Part shown: positions 27,196-36,619 of the stretch, in pieces
Layout of the letters: every line of letters starts with the position of its first letter
Numbering within the stretch: the first letter of the stretch is position 1
Source: Paludibacteraceae bacterium
GTDB taxonomy: Bacteria > Bacteroidota > Bacteroidia > Bacteroidales > Paludibacteraceae
Length of the DNA: 64,000 nt
Direction of reading: 5' to 3'
NCBI GenBank assembly: GCA_017450605.1
Contig: JAFSTG010000094.1
Location: 1-64,000 of the forward strand
The notes under the pieces: generated by a model
Databases searched by the model: none
Told to the model about the DNA's origin: nothing
What the model saw: the letters and a program-made list of their open reading frames with translations, nothing else
Position numbers and translations under genes: made by a program

Positions 27196-29868
27196 ATGAC
27201 ACTAACATTTCAAATTAACTACAGGGCTCAATGGGGCGACACATTGTGCATCGTTGAGACAGAGCAAGCCATATTGGGCTGGCAAGCAGCCACCCCTCTG
27301 ACACTCACATGCGAGGGAACTGATTTTTGGACTGCTACTGTTCCCGTATCGGATTTTGTTGATCACATTGCTTATAAGTATGCGGTAAGACATGCCGATG
27401 GGAGTATGTTCTACGAAGACGGAGAAGTTCGTCAACTCAATCTAAGCACTGCTCAGACTAAGAAAGTCGTTATTCGCGATTTCTGGCAGCAGACCGACAA
27501 CGAGAAGGCTTTTGAATCGACTGCATTCATTAAGGCTCTTTTCCATCGCGAGAAGAATATTAAACTACATCAAGCACACGGCAACGTATATCTGTCGATA
27601 CATCTGCCACAGATTCTCCCTACACAGGGTGTTGCCGTTATAGGAAACATCGCCGAGTTAGGCAATTGGAATCCCGACGACAAGTTGGTGCTCAGCGACG
27701 CCAACTTCCCCAAATGGGAGACTGCATTTAAAGCACAACCCGAACAAGTCATAGAGTACAAGTATGTTATATATGAACTTGCCACCGGCAAAGTAGTAGA
27801 TATCGAATATGGCGAGAACCGTCAGATATGGGGTATGCAGAAAGGTATTACCATCATGCAGAACGACCGCCATTTCCGACGCACTCAACCACGCTGGAAG
27901 GGAGCAGGTGTGGCTGTTCCGGTATTCTCACTTCGCACCGCCGATAGCTTTGGTATAGGAGAATTTCAGGACCTTAAAAAACTTGCAGACTGGGCGAAAC
28001 TGACAGGACAGCAGATGATTCAGACCCTGCCAATCAACGATACTACCCTCCTTCGAACCAATCGCGACTCGTATCCGTATAATGCAGTGTCGGTATTTGC
28101 TTTGCATCCCATATATCTTAATATTCCCAAAATGGGCAAACTCACTGCTGCACAGAAAAAACGCTACGAAGCCACCAAAGAGGAGTTCAACCGCAAACCG
28201 ATCAGCGACTATCAAGTTGTCTATGATGAGAAAATGAAGTATTTTGAGGCATTATATAAAGCTGAGAAAGATGCCGTGTTCTCGTCGGAAGAATACAAAA
28301 CGTTCTTCGAGAAAAACAAAGAATGGCTCGTGCCGTACGCAGTATTCTGCTATTTACGAGACAAATACAAAACACCACATTTTGCTTCGTGGAAAAAACT
28401 GTCGGTTTACGACGAACATGCCGTTCTTAAGTTGGCCGACGAACAAGCGAAAGACTACGACAAAGTAGCCATTCATTTCTTCTTACAGTTCCACTTAGAC
28501 CGTCAATTATCTAACGCAATAGCCTATGCACATAGTCAGGGAGTTGCACTAAAAGGCGATATACCTATCGGCATCTCTCCCGACTCGGTTGATGCATGGA
28601 CCGACCCGCAACTTTTTAATCTCAATGCTTCAGCCGGTGCACCACCCGATGATTTCTCTATATCGGGTCAGAACTGGGGATTCCCTACTTATAACTGGGA
28701 TGTGATGGCTCAAGACGGATTCCGCTGGTGGTGTCGCCGTTTCAAGAAAATGCAAGATTACTTCGATGCTTATCGCATCGACCATATTCTCGGTTTCTTC
28801 CGTATCTGGCAAATGCCTAAGACTGCTGTTTGGGGTCTGACCGGTCATTTCTGCCCTGCCCTGCCGTACTCGATGGACGATCTTTGGGGTATGGGAATGA
28901 AGCTCGACTACGACCGCATTGTCAAACCATATATACGTTCTAATTTCCTTGGCGACGTGTTCGGCTACGACACTGAATATGCGAAAGAGCACTTCCTCAA
29001 CACCAACGATGGCTATATCTATTGGTTTAAAGACGAATTCGATACACAACAGAAGATACAAGCATGGTACGATGCATTGCCTGCCGACGAACAAGAGAAA
29101 AAGAAAAACCTCCTCAACGGACTTATGTACCTGCATTGTGAGGTATTGTTTGTTCCCGACCAACAGAATCCATATCTCTTGCACCCGCGTATTTCGCTTA
29201 TGTCGTCGCATTCTTACAACGAACTTTGGGACGACCAGAAACGTATCTTAGAGCAGATACACAACGACTATTTCTACCATCGCCACAACGAGTTCTGGAA
29301 ACAGTCGGCAATGCGCAAACTGCCTACACTGACAAGCGCTACACAAATGCTTGTATGCGGTGAGGACTTAGGTATGGTACCTGCATGTGTGCCCGACGTA
29401 ATGCACGAGTTGCAAATCCTTTCGCTTGAGATTCAGCGCATGCCTAAAGACCCCAAGAAGTTGTTTGCCCACCCTGCTGACGCTCCTTACCTGAGCGTAT
29501 GCACTACAGGCACACACGACACTAATCCGCTTCGCGCATGGTGGGAAGAAGACCGCGAAAAGACGCAACATTTCTACAACGAACAGATGGGTTGGTGGGG
29601 TGAAGCACCCGAGGTTATGACGCCTGAGATAGCAGAGTTTATCATCAATCAGCACATGTACTCGCCTGCTATGTGGGTTATTCTGCCTTTGCAAGACTGG
29701 CTTGCCATCGATGGTGACGTGCGACTTGCCGATGCACATGCCGAACGTATCAATCTACCCGATAATCCGCGTCATTTCTGGTGCTATCGTATGCATCTTA
29801 ACATCGAGCAACTGCTCAAGTGCGATAATCTGAATGCTAAAATCAAAGAACTGACAAGCAGAAGATGA
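27196..29868 (+). CDS. malQ: 4-alpha-glucanotransferase with two N-terminal CBM20 domains
   Basis: An 890-aa GH77 amylomaltase that transfers alpha-1,4-glucan segments in maltodextrin or glycogen metabolism. Residues 1 to about 115 and about 125-225 are two CBM20-like starch-binding domains (AVIGNIAELGNWNP in the second). The catalytic domain follows, with SYPYNAVSVFALHP, DIPIGISPDSVDAW, AYRIDHILGFFRIW (nucleophile Asp), CGEDLGMVP (acid/base Glu) and THDTNPLRAWW. This layout matches plant DPE2 and Bacteroidetes MalQ. There is no signal peptide, so it is cytoplasmic. Its stop overlaps the start of the next gene by 4 bp (ATGA). Confidence 0.95.
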   Translation: MTLTFQINYRAQWGDTLCIVETEQAILGWQAATPLTLTCEGTDFWTATVPVSDFVDHIAYKYAVRHADGSMFYEDGEVRQLNLSTAQTKKVVIRDFWQQTDNEKAFESTAFIKALFHREKNIKLHQAHGNVYLSIHLPQILPTQGVAVIGNIAELGNWNPDDKLVLSDANFPKWETAFKAQPEQVIEYKYVIYELATGKVVDIEYGENRQIWGMQKGITIMQNDRHFRRTQPRWKGAGVAVPVFSLRTADSFGIGEFQDLKKLADWAKLTGQQMIQTLPINDTTLLRTNRDSYPYNAVSVFALHPIYLNIPKMGKLTAAQKKRYEATKEEFNRKPISDYQVVYDEKMKYFEALYKAEKDAVFSSEEYKTFFEKNKEWLVPYAVFCYLRDKYKTPHFASWKKLSVYDEHAVLKLADEQAKDYDKVAIHFFLQFHLDRQLSNAIAYAHSQGVALKGDIPIGISPDSVDAWTDPQLFNLNASAGAPPDDFSISGQNWGFPTYNWDVMAQDGFRWWCRRFKKMQDYFDAYRIDHILGFFRIWQMPKTAVWGLTGHFCPALPYSMDDLWGMGMKLDYDRIVKPYIRSNFLGDVFGYDTEYAKEHFLNTNDGYIYWFKDEFDTQQKIQAWYDALPADEQEKKKNLLNGLMYLHCEVLFVPDQQNPYLLHPRISLMSSHSYNELWDDQKRILEQIHNDYFYHRHNEFWKQSAMRKLPTLTSATQMLVCGEDLGMVPACVPDVMHELQILSLEIQRMPKDPKKLFAHPADAPYLSVCTTGTHDTNPLRAWWEEDREKTQHFYNEQMGWWGEAPEVMTPEIAEFIINQHMYSPAMWVILPLQDWLAIDGDVRLADAHAERINLPDNPRHFWCYRMHLNIEQLLKCDNLNAKIKELTSRR

Positions 29869-31259
29869 GATTGAAATCCAATATATTGTTATTGGTCGCA
29901 ATAGCAAGTTTGTTAACTTTCGTTTCTTCGGCTAATGCCGAGGAGACGAAAGCCGGCAAGCGCGAAAGGGTAAAACAACATGTTGCTGCCCATCTGAAAC
30001 CTTATGGTTTTGTTCGCAACTACTTCATTTTCGATAGTCGTGAGAACATTGCCGGACGTGGCGACATCTATAGTTATGTTCCAAAAGACATTCTTTGGAA
30101 TCAGACCGAAGTTGACTCGTATTCGACAGGTATCAAACGCGAAGATTTGAATGCCAACCCTTCATTCCGCTTCTTAGCCCTGACCACTCGTTTCGGACTG
30201 AATATCGTTAATTATAAAGTTGGTAAAACCGAGTTCTCGGGTAATGTGGAAGCCGATTTCTATGCCGGTCTGACCGGTTCGACGGGTGTAGCATTGCTTC
30301 GCCTCAGACATGCTTACATGACGCTCGCTTGGGATAGTTTGCGAATTGACAGCACCTCAACTGCACGTGTAAGCCTGCTAATGGGTCAGACTTGGCACCC
30401 TATGGTAGTTGATATGGCAGATGTTCTCTCTCTCAACTCTGGAACACCTTTCAATGCTGACAGCCGCACCCCACAAGTCAGGATGGATGCCAAATTAGGT
30501 AAACTTTTCACGCTTACAGGTGCAGCAATGTGGCAAATGCAATACCCTTCGAACGGACCTATTGGTCCTTCTGCCGACTATATAAAATATTCGTGCACGC
30601 CTGAAGCCTTCGTAGGTCTCAGTTTCCAACATCCTACCGGAGTAATACTCCGTGCTGGCGCTAACCTGCTTAGTATCAGTCCGCGCCATACTGCATGGCG
30701 GGTAGGAAGCAACAGCGAATCGGTTGAGGTGAAAGTGAACGAGCGTATCACAACCGCTTCCGCATTTTTGTTCTTGCAATACTCAACAGGCAATCTCACA
30801 CTAAAAGCCAAAACCATATTTGCTCAAGCCGGCGAACATTTAGCGCTTAACGGAGGCTATGGTGTGATGCGAGTTAATGCCATCGGCTCGTGGGAATATA
30901 CGCCTACACGCAATCTCTCGTCGTGGATATGCTTTACCTATGGCAGCAGACTGAAAGGTGTATTCTTTGCAGGTTATATGCGCAATTTCGGCGTACGAGA
31001 GCACCTCGCCGTTAATTCTGAAGAAAATATTGTAGGCTTCTGGTTCAGCCAGACAAGTCAGCAAAATATCAATCGCCTATGGAGATTAGCCCCTGCTGTT
31101 ATTTGGACGATAGGCAGATTCCAACTGGGCGCTGAATATGAGGTTACATCGGCTCAATATGGCGAAGGAGAGATTAGTGCAGCCACAGGTCTTGCAAGCA
31201 ACCGCTTGCATTGGGTAACCAATCACCGCGTACAAATGATTACAAAGTTTAATTTTTAA
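29865..31259 (+). CDS. Porin-like outer-membrane beta-barrel protein
   Basis: A 464-aa protein with a signal peptide (about 1-25, ending ANA). Strand-like segments with aromatic girdles run through the chain, and it ends in Phe (TKFNF). Its ATG overlaps the malQ stop (ATGA), so translation is coupled. A role in uptake of sugars used by MalQ is possible from context only. I do not recognise a specific family. Confidence 0.72.
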   Translation: MRLKSNILLLVAIASLLTFVSSANAEETKAGKRERVKQHVAAHLKPYGFVRNYFIFDSRENIAGRGDIYSYVPKDILWNQTEVDSYSTGIKREDLNANPSFRFLALTTRFGLNIVNYKVGKTEFSGNVEADFYAGLTGSTGVALLRLRHAYMTLAWDSLRIDSTSTARVSLLMGQTWHPMVVDMADVLSLNSGTPFNADSRTPQVRMDAKLGKLFTLTGAAMWQMQYPSNGPIGPSADYIKYSCTPEAFVGLSFQHPTGVILRAGANLLSISPRHTAWRVGSNSESVEVKVNERITTASAFLFLQYSTGNLTLKAKTIFAQAGEHLALNGGYGVMRVNAIGSWEYTPTRNLSSWICFTYGSRLKGVFFAGYMRNFGVREHLAVNSEENIVGFWFSQTSQQNINRLWRLAPAVIWTIGRFQLGAEYEVTSAQYGEGEISAATGLASNRLHWVTNHRVQMITKFNF

Positions 31260-31286
31260 GAGATACAAATTATCTATTTTCTTATA

Positions 31287-31329
31287 TTAAATGAGGCTGT
31301 CTAACGTGAAGTTAAACAGCCTCATTTAA
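31287..31329. terminator. Bidirectional terminator between porin and antiporter
   Basis: A 19-bp stem (31287-31305 with 31311-31329) with one mismatch and a 5-nt loop. AT-rich ends on both sides suit convergent genes. Confidence 0.8.
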
Positions 31330-31340
31330 TAACTCAGCAA

Positions 31341-32333
31341 TTAGCAGTTCATAAGCCTGAAGGTGAGATATACTGCATAAACAACAAGCAGTAGTGCACC
31401 ACCCCATCGTTTTATATCGCGCTTATGCGAGAACTTAATAAGGAGCCATACTATAACGCTTCCGAGAGTTGCCATTAGTGCATCAACTTCTATTCCTTCG
31501 TAGGTAGGCAACGGTCTGATACATGCACTCGTACCTAAAACAAAGAACACGTTGAAGATGTTGCTACCCACCACATTACCAATAGCAATATCACTGTTAT
31601 GGCGGAAAGCGGCAGCAACAGAAGTTGCCAATTCGGGCAACGATGTACCAAGAGCCACTATTGTCAGACCTATGATAGCATCACTCACACCAAGGTCGGT
31701 AGCAATACGAACAGCACTTTTCACTATCAACTCACCACCTACCACCAAACCGATAAGACCAACAACTATCAGCGCTATTGCCTTCCATGTTGCCATCACA
31801 TGATATTCCTCCGTTGTTTGTTCATCGGGGTGGTCTTTGGCATGCCGCATAGTAAGATACATGAAAATAGAAAAAAACACAAGCAATACTATGCCCCCCA
31901 CCAAACCTATTCCTCTTGAAGTCTCATGAGGTAATGGGATAAGAATGAATGCGAGGACAAGCACACCTGCGAATGCACTCATGGGCACGTCAAAATCGCG
32001 GCTTCGCTTTTGCGAAACCACAGGATAAACTAATGCCGTACAACCGAGAATAACAAAAGTGTTAATAATATTGCTACCAAGAATATTGGTGATTGCAAGA
32101 TCGGTTACACCATCCGAAACCGACACCATGTTAACCACAAACTCCGGCATAGAGGTGCCAAAGGCAACGACTGTAAGACCAATAACAAGGTCGTTGATTC
32201 CAAAACGTTTGGCAGTAGCCGAAGCACCTATAACAAGCCAATCGGCTCCCTTAACAAGCACTACAAATCCGACAATAAGGCTCAGGGCGAGCAACCACGG
32301 ATTAGATAGAATAGTTTCAAATAGTTGTGTCAT
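31341..32333 (-). CDS. Calcium/sodium antiporter
   Basis: A 330-aa CaCA-family exchanger (YrbG-like) of the inner membrane. Two inverted alpha repeats are visible: VAFGTSMPEFVVN with LGSNIINT, and VALGTSLPELATS with VGSNIFNV. A hydrophilic loop with HAKDHPDEQTTEE joins the halves. Ion specificity beyond calcium/sodium cannot be read. It lies downstream of ychF on the minus strand after 69 bp that contain a heptamer tract. Confidence 0.93.
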   Translation of the reverse strand: MTQLFETILSNPWLLALSLIVGFVVLVKGADWLVIGASATAKRFGINDLVIGLTVVAFGTSMPEFVVNMVSVSDGVTDLAITNILGSNIINTFVILGCTALVYPVVSQKRSRDFDVPMSAFAGVLVLAFILIPLPHETSRGIGLVGGIVLLVFFSIFMYLTMRHAKDHPDEQTTEEYHVMATWKAIALIVVGLIGLVVGGELIVKSAVRIATDLGVSDAIIGLTIVALGTSLPELATSVAAAFRHNSDIAIGNVVGSNIFNVFFVLGTSACIRPLPTYEGIEVDALMATLGSVIVWLLIKFSHKRDIKRWGGALLLVVYAVYLTFRLMNC

Positions 32334-32376
32334 TCTTTTATGATAATATACTTTGGGAGCATGTATGCTGCCACTT

Positions 32377-32411
32377 AAACACTAAATTCCAAACACTAAA
32401 CACTAAACATT
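32377..32411. repeat. 7-bp tandem repeat overlapping the ychF stop
   Basis: Five heptamers: AAACACT three times, AAATTCC and AAACATT. They begin in the intergenic gap and extend into the last codons of ychF. Confidence 0.6.
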
Positions 32412-33509
32412 GAAAAGAAAATGCATAATGTCGCCATCCTGAACGAGATAATCCTTACCTTCGATTGATAGTTTGCCCGCAGCGCGACACTGACTTTCAC
32501 CACCAAGCGAAATAAAATCGTTGTATTTTATTACCTCTGCACGAATAAAACCTCGCTCAAAGTCGGTGTGAATAACTCCTGCACATTGCGGCGCTTTCAT
32601 GCCTTCACGGAAAGTCCATGCACGAACCTCATCGCTTCCGGCAGTCAGGAAAGTACGCAACCGCAATAAAGCGTAAGCCGACTTAATCAAGCGGTTTACT
32701 CCCGACTCAGTTAAACCTATCTCTTCGAGGAACATATCACGCTCTTCAGCCGTTTCGAGTTCGGCTATTTCCGACTCTATCTTAGCCGAAATTACCATCA
32801 CCTGAGCATTCTCACCGCTCACTGCCTGACGAACTTGCTCTACATAAGCATTACCTGTGGCAGCCGATGCCTCGTCAACATTACAAACATACAACACGGG
32901 CTTAGCAGTAAGAAGCATTAGTTCGCGAGCGGCTGCTTCTTCCTCTTTCGAAAGTAATTCTACTGTTCGGGCCGACCTTCCCTCCGACAAAGCCTCACGA
33001 TAGCGCAAAAGAATATCAAGCAGCAGTTTGGCTTGCTTGTCGCCACCAGCCTTTGCCTGCTTTTCACACTTAGCGATACGCGATTCGACAGTCTCGAGGT
33101 CCTTGAGTTGCAACTCGGCATCAATAATCTCCTTATCCCTCACGGGGTCAACCGAGCCATCAACATGCACAACATTATCGTCGTCGAAACAACGAAGTAC
33201 ATGCAGTATAGCATCTGTTTCACGGATATTGGCAAGAAACTTATTGCCAAGCCCTTCACCTTTAGAAGCACCTTTCACCAAACCGGCAATATCAACTATT
33301 TCGACAGTTGTGGCTATCGTTCCACGCTCGGGATGACATATTTCTGCCAACTTGTTAAGACGCTCGTCAGGAACTGTGATAACTCCCACATTAGGTTCGA
33401 TTGTGCAAAAAGGGAAATTCGCCGATTGTGCCTTGGCATTCGACAAACAATTGAAAAGAGTTGACTTGCCCACATTGGGAAGACCTACTATACCGCATTT
33501 AAGAGACAT
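32403..33509 (-). CDS. ychF: Redox-regulated ATPase YchF
   Basis: A 368-aa OBG-family P-loop protein that prefers ATP to GTP, associates with ribosomes and takes part in stress responses. Motifs are [12 protein letters not shown] (P-loop), [25 protein letters not shown] replacing the usual NKxD (explaining ATP preference), and a C-terminal TGS domain ending [12 protein letters not shown] chose the ATG at 33509; the upstream extension lies between the promoter and the start. Confidence 0.96.
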   Translation of the reverse strand: MSLKCGIVGLPNVGKSTLFNCLSNAKAQSANFPFCTIEPNVGVITVPDERLNKLAEICHPERGTIATTVEIVDIAGLVKGASKGEGLGNKFLANIRETDAILHVLRCFDDDNVVHVDGSVDPVRDKEIIDAELQLKDLETVESRIAKCEKQAKAGGDKQAKLLLDILLRYREALSEGRSARTVELLSKEEEAAARELMLLTAKPVLYVCNVDEASAATGNAYVEQVRQAVSGENAQVMVISAKIESEIAELETAEERDMFLEEIGLTESGVNRLIKSAYALLRLRTFLTAGSDEVRAWTFREGMKAPQCAGVIHTDFERGFIRAEVIKYNDFISLGGESQCRAAGKLSIEGKDYLVQDGDIMHFLFNV

Positions 33510-33551
33510 AATGATATTTATATTTTTGAATTTCTTTATCAGATTAGCATG

Positions 33552-33582
33552 CAAAGGTAGTGCTTTTTTGCGTAAAAGCAAA
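33552..33582 (-). promoter_or_regulatory. Promoter of ychF
   Basis: Minus-strand TTTG (33579-33582), 19-bp spacer, TACCTTTG (33552-33559). Confidence 0.8.
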
Positions 33583-33621
33583 ATGTATTTTTTATATAAC
33601 TTTTAAAATGATGCTATAAGA

Positions 33622-33652
33622 TTGCACATCTCACAGAAAATATATAAATTTG
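33622..33652 (+). promoter_or_regulatory. Promoter of namZ
   Basis: TTG (33622-33624), 20-bp spacer, TAAATTTG (33645-33652), 60 bp before the namZ ATG. It lies back to back with the ychF promoter. Confidence 0.65.
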
Positions 33653-33712
33653 TAGTCGAATTGACTCATTAGTATAATGCTACTTACATGAAACCCTAAA
33701 ATAATAACCGAT

Positions 33713-34903
33713 ATGCTGCGTAAATGCTATTTACTTTTCGCTATCTTTGCAACTATTGCAGTATTGCCTTCGTGTGCCACGAAAGTGGAATGCGGAGCAG
33801 AACAGTTAGATGAGTATCTGCCGCTACTTGAGGGTAAACGCGTGGCTCTGCTATCCAATCACACCGGTGTAATAGGAAACACACATGTGCTCGATGTACT
33901 ACTTGCCAACGGTGTGAACGTGGTTGCGGTTTTCTCTCCCGAACATGGCTTTAGAGGTACTGCTTCGGCAGGCGAACATGTTTCATCGTCGATTGACGAA
34001 AAAACAGGTATTCCTATCTTGTCGCTATATAGTGGAGGAAATAATCAGCCCTCTGATGAAGACATGCAAAAATTTGATATTTTGATATGTGATATTCAAG
34101 ATGTCGGACTACGATACTACACTTACTACATCACAATGGTCAAGATGATGGCTGTTTTATCTGACTTTGGTAAGCCCATGATTGTGTTCGACCGACCTAA
34201 TCCCAACGGTTATTATGTCGATGGTCCGATACTCGACATGAAATACAAGTCTGGAGTAGGTTATTTGCCTATCCCTGTGGTACATGGCATGACCATGGGA
34301 GAATTAGCGACTATGGCGAATGGTGAAGGATGGCTGCCCAACGGCAAACATTGTGAACTGACGGTTATCCGTTGCCGGAATTATACGCACAGCACTTTCT
34401 ATGACTTACCCGTAATGCCCTCGCCTAATCTCGGGAATATGCTCGCCGTCTATCTTTATCCATCGATGTGCTATTTCGAGGGCACTCCCGTATCTCTTGG
34501 ACGAGGAACCGACAAGCCTTTTCTTCAGTATGGCCACCCTAATTACGCAAACGACAGCATATTGCCCCATGGTGGGGTAGCAACACTTTTCACTCCTATA
34601 GCATGTCCGCAAGCACTAAAACCACCCCAAGAGGGTGTTTTATGTAAAGGGGTTGACCTAAGTAATTTAACCATAGACAAGGCTACAAAAATAGGGTTAG
34701 ACCTGAGTTTCCTTATCGATGCTTACCACCATACAGAATGTGAAAAATTCTTTACTCCGTTCTTCGAAAAACTTATAGGCGTCGGCTATGTAAGAGAGAT
34801 GATAGAAGAAGGATACACAGCAGAAGAGATAAGGGCTTGTTGGCAAGATGATGTAAAGAAGTTTAAGAAACAACGGAAGCCGTATCTGCTGTATGAGGAG
34901 TAG
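33713..34903 (+). CDS. namZ: Exo-beta-N-acetylmuramidase NamZ (DUF1343) lipoprotein
   Basis: Releases terminal N-acetylmuramic acid from peptidoglycan fragments. The 396-aa protein has a lipobox ending LPSC (Cys21), so it sits in the envelope. Family motifs are LLSNHTGV, FSPEHGFRG, CDIQDVGLRYYTY, DRPNPNGYYVDGP and SLGRGTDKPF. The next gene is a sodium:solute symporter. In Tannerella a MurNAc-specific transporter works with such enzymes, so uptake of MurNAc is a fair inference. MurNAc kinase and etherase genes are not in the window. Confidence 0.93.
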   Translation: MLRKCYLLFAIFATIAVLPSCATKVECGAEQLDEYLPLLEGKRVALLSNHTGVIGNTHVLDVLLANGVNVVAVFSPEHGFRGTASAGEHVSSSIDEKTGIPILSLYSGGNNQPSDEDMQKFDILICDIQDVGLRYYTYYITMVKMMAVLSDFGKPMIVFDRPNPNGYYVDGPILDMKYKSGVGYLPIPVVHGMTMGELATMANGEGWLPNGKHCELTVIRCRNYTHSTFYDLPVMPSPNLGNMLAVYLYPSMCYFEGTPVSLGRGTDKPFLQYGHPNYANDSILPHGGVATLFTPIACPQALKPPQEGVLCKGVDLSNLTIDKATKIGLDLSFLIDAYHHTECEKFFTPFFEKLIGVGYVREMIEEGYTAEEIRACWQDDVKKFKKQRKPYLLYEE

Positions 34904-34954
34904 TAATGATTAATGGTTGATTTATTAATGGTGGATTGGTGGAATAATGGATTA

Positions 34955-35003
34955 AGAAATCAGAAATCAGAAATTAGAAATAAAAAATTAGAAATAAAAA
35001 ATA
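34955..35003. repeat. AGAAATY-type 7-bp tandem repeat, 7 units
   Basis: Seven in-phase heptamers related to AGAAATC/T (some AAAAATN) fill the gap and end 6 bp before the symporter ATG. Confidence 0.65.
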
Positions 35004-35009
35004 ACAAAC

Positions 35010-36452
35010 ATGTCTTCTTTAACTATTCTTATCGTTATTATTGCGTATTTTGCAGTATTATTTTCCGTTTCGTACATCACGGGCAAGAATGCCAATAATG
35101 CGGGCTTCTTCTCCGGCAATCGTCAGAGTAATTGGGTGATAGTTGCCCTATCAACCATCGGTGCCCCTATTTCGGCTGTAACCTTTGTGAGCGTACCGGG
35201 CATGGTAGCATCGGCAGGTATGAGTTACATGCAAATGGCATTGGGTTTTCTTGTAGGTCAGTTGCTGATAGCATACGTGCTTATTCCTCTGTATTACAAG
35301 ATGAATCTCACCTCGATCTATGAATACCTAAACAAGCGCTTCGGAGTTGTATCTCACAAGACCGGTGCATGGTTGTTTTTCATCTCCAAATCGACCGGCG
35401 CAGCGGTTAGACTGTTTATTGTGTGTGCAGTATTGCAACTACTTGTATTCAATGCTTTTAAAATACCATTTATTGTTAACGTACTAATCACCATGGCGGT
35501 AGTATATTCATTTACTTTCCGTGGTGGAGTGCGATCGTTGGTTTGGACTGACTTGCTGAAAACTATTTGCCTGCTGCTGTCGATAGTGCTATGCATAGTG
35601 TTTATCTTACGCTCGGGCGTAAGTTTCGAAGGTTATGGTTCATCGCCTATGACACGTATTTTCTTTTTCGACGACATTAACGACTCACGCTATTTCTTCA
35701 AGCAGTTTCTTGCAGGCGTGTTTGTTGTGATAGCCACTACAGGTCTCGACCAAGACATGATGCAACGAACACTGAGTTGCAAAAACTACAAGGACTCACA
35801 AAAGAATCTTATAGTGGGAGCCACTGTGCAGACAATAGTAATATTTCTGTTTCTCATATTGGGTTTCATTCTTTATACATTTGCCTCTTCCAATAATATA
35901 GATATATCGGGGTTGAAAGGCGACGATGTGTTCCCTTATCTTGCCACAGGCAAGTGGTTTCCGGTGATAGTGGGTATATTTTTTGTCGTAGGATTTATAG
36001 CAGCAGGCAACTCTGCCGCCGGTTCTGCCCTTACCGCTCTTACCACATCATTCACTATCGACATTCTTGGCAGAAGCACCGGCAACTCGTCGGAAGAACA
36101 AGTGAAACGCACTCGCACCATCGTACATGCATGTATGGCTGTTCTGTTGGGCGCCATGATTTATGTAGTGCATCTACTTAACGACGACTCTGTGATACAA
36201 ACTGTTTACAAGGTGGCGTCATATACTTATGGACCGTTGCTCGGAATGTTTTGCTTTGGCATGTTCACCCGCTTGAACGTTCGCGATCGTTGGTTACCCG
36301 TTGTAGCTATTGCTGCCCCACTGATAACATGGGTTGTAGATATCAATTCACAGACTTGGTTTGCAGGCTATACATTCTCGCACGAACGTTTGCTGCTGAA
36401 TGCCGCCCTCACCTTCATAGGCATGCTTCTAATAGCAAAAAAACAAAGGTAA
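35010..36452 (+). CDS. Sodium:solute symporter family protein
   Basis: A 480-aa inner-membrane transporter with about 13 hydrophobic segments. GKNANNAGFFSGNRQSNW after the first helix and GLDQDMMQRTLSCKN are standard for the SSS family. It follows namZ by 106 bp in the same direction; the gap holds a heptamer tract and no terminator. Context suggests import of MurNAc or another amino sugar released by NamZ, but the sequence alone does not tell the substrate. Confidence 0.88.
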   Translation: MSSLTILIVIIAYFAVLFSVSYITGKNANNAGFFSGNRQSNWVIVALSTIGAPISAVTFVSVPGMVASAGMSYMQMALGFLVGQLLIAYVLIPLYYKMNLTSIYEYLNKRFGVVSHKTGAWLFFISKSTGAAVRLFIVCAVLQLLVFNAFKIPFIVNVLITMAVVYSFTFRGGVRSLVWTDLLKTICLLLSIVLCIVFILRSGVSFEGYGSSPMTRIFFFDDINDSRYFFKQFLAGVFVVIATTGLDQDMMQRTLSCKNYKDSQKNLIVGATVQTIVIFLFLILGFILYTFASSNNIDISGLKGDDVFPYLATGKWFPVIVGIFFVVGFIAAGNSAAGSALTALTTSFTIDILGRSTGNSSEEQVKRTRTIVHACMAVLLGAMIYVVHLLNDDSVIQTVYKVASYTYGPLLGMFCFGMFTRLNVRDRWLPVVAIAAPLITWVVDINSQTWFAGYTFSHERLLLNAALTFIGMLLIAKKQR

Positions 36453-36458
36453 CAGCTG

Positions 36459-36490
36459 TTTGTCTATGTAAAAAATAATAAGTAATTTTG
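36459..36490 (+). promoter_or_regulatory. Promoter of the accessory block
   Basis: TTTG (36459-36462), 20-bp spacer, TAATTTTG (36483-36490). The leader to the next ATG is about 120 nt and contains a small GGTAT/ATACC hairpin. Confidence 0.75.
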
Positions 36491-36619
36491 CAGCGTTATT
36501 GGTATAGAGTTCATACCTAATAGTTCTGCTACAAATTAAAGTAACAAATTACTATTATAGCGATATATGGCAAGAGTAGTAGTTAATAACTCGTATTAAA
36601 CCCTTAAAATCACAAAACA

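Noticed and set aside
28630..29211. 193-codon minus-strand frame within malQ
   Set aside because: Antisense to the conserved GH77 catalytic domain; no recognisable features.
34955..35003. CRISPR array
   Set aside because: Units are 7 bp, contiguous and without spacers; no cas genes are present in the window.
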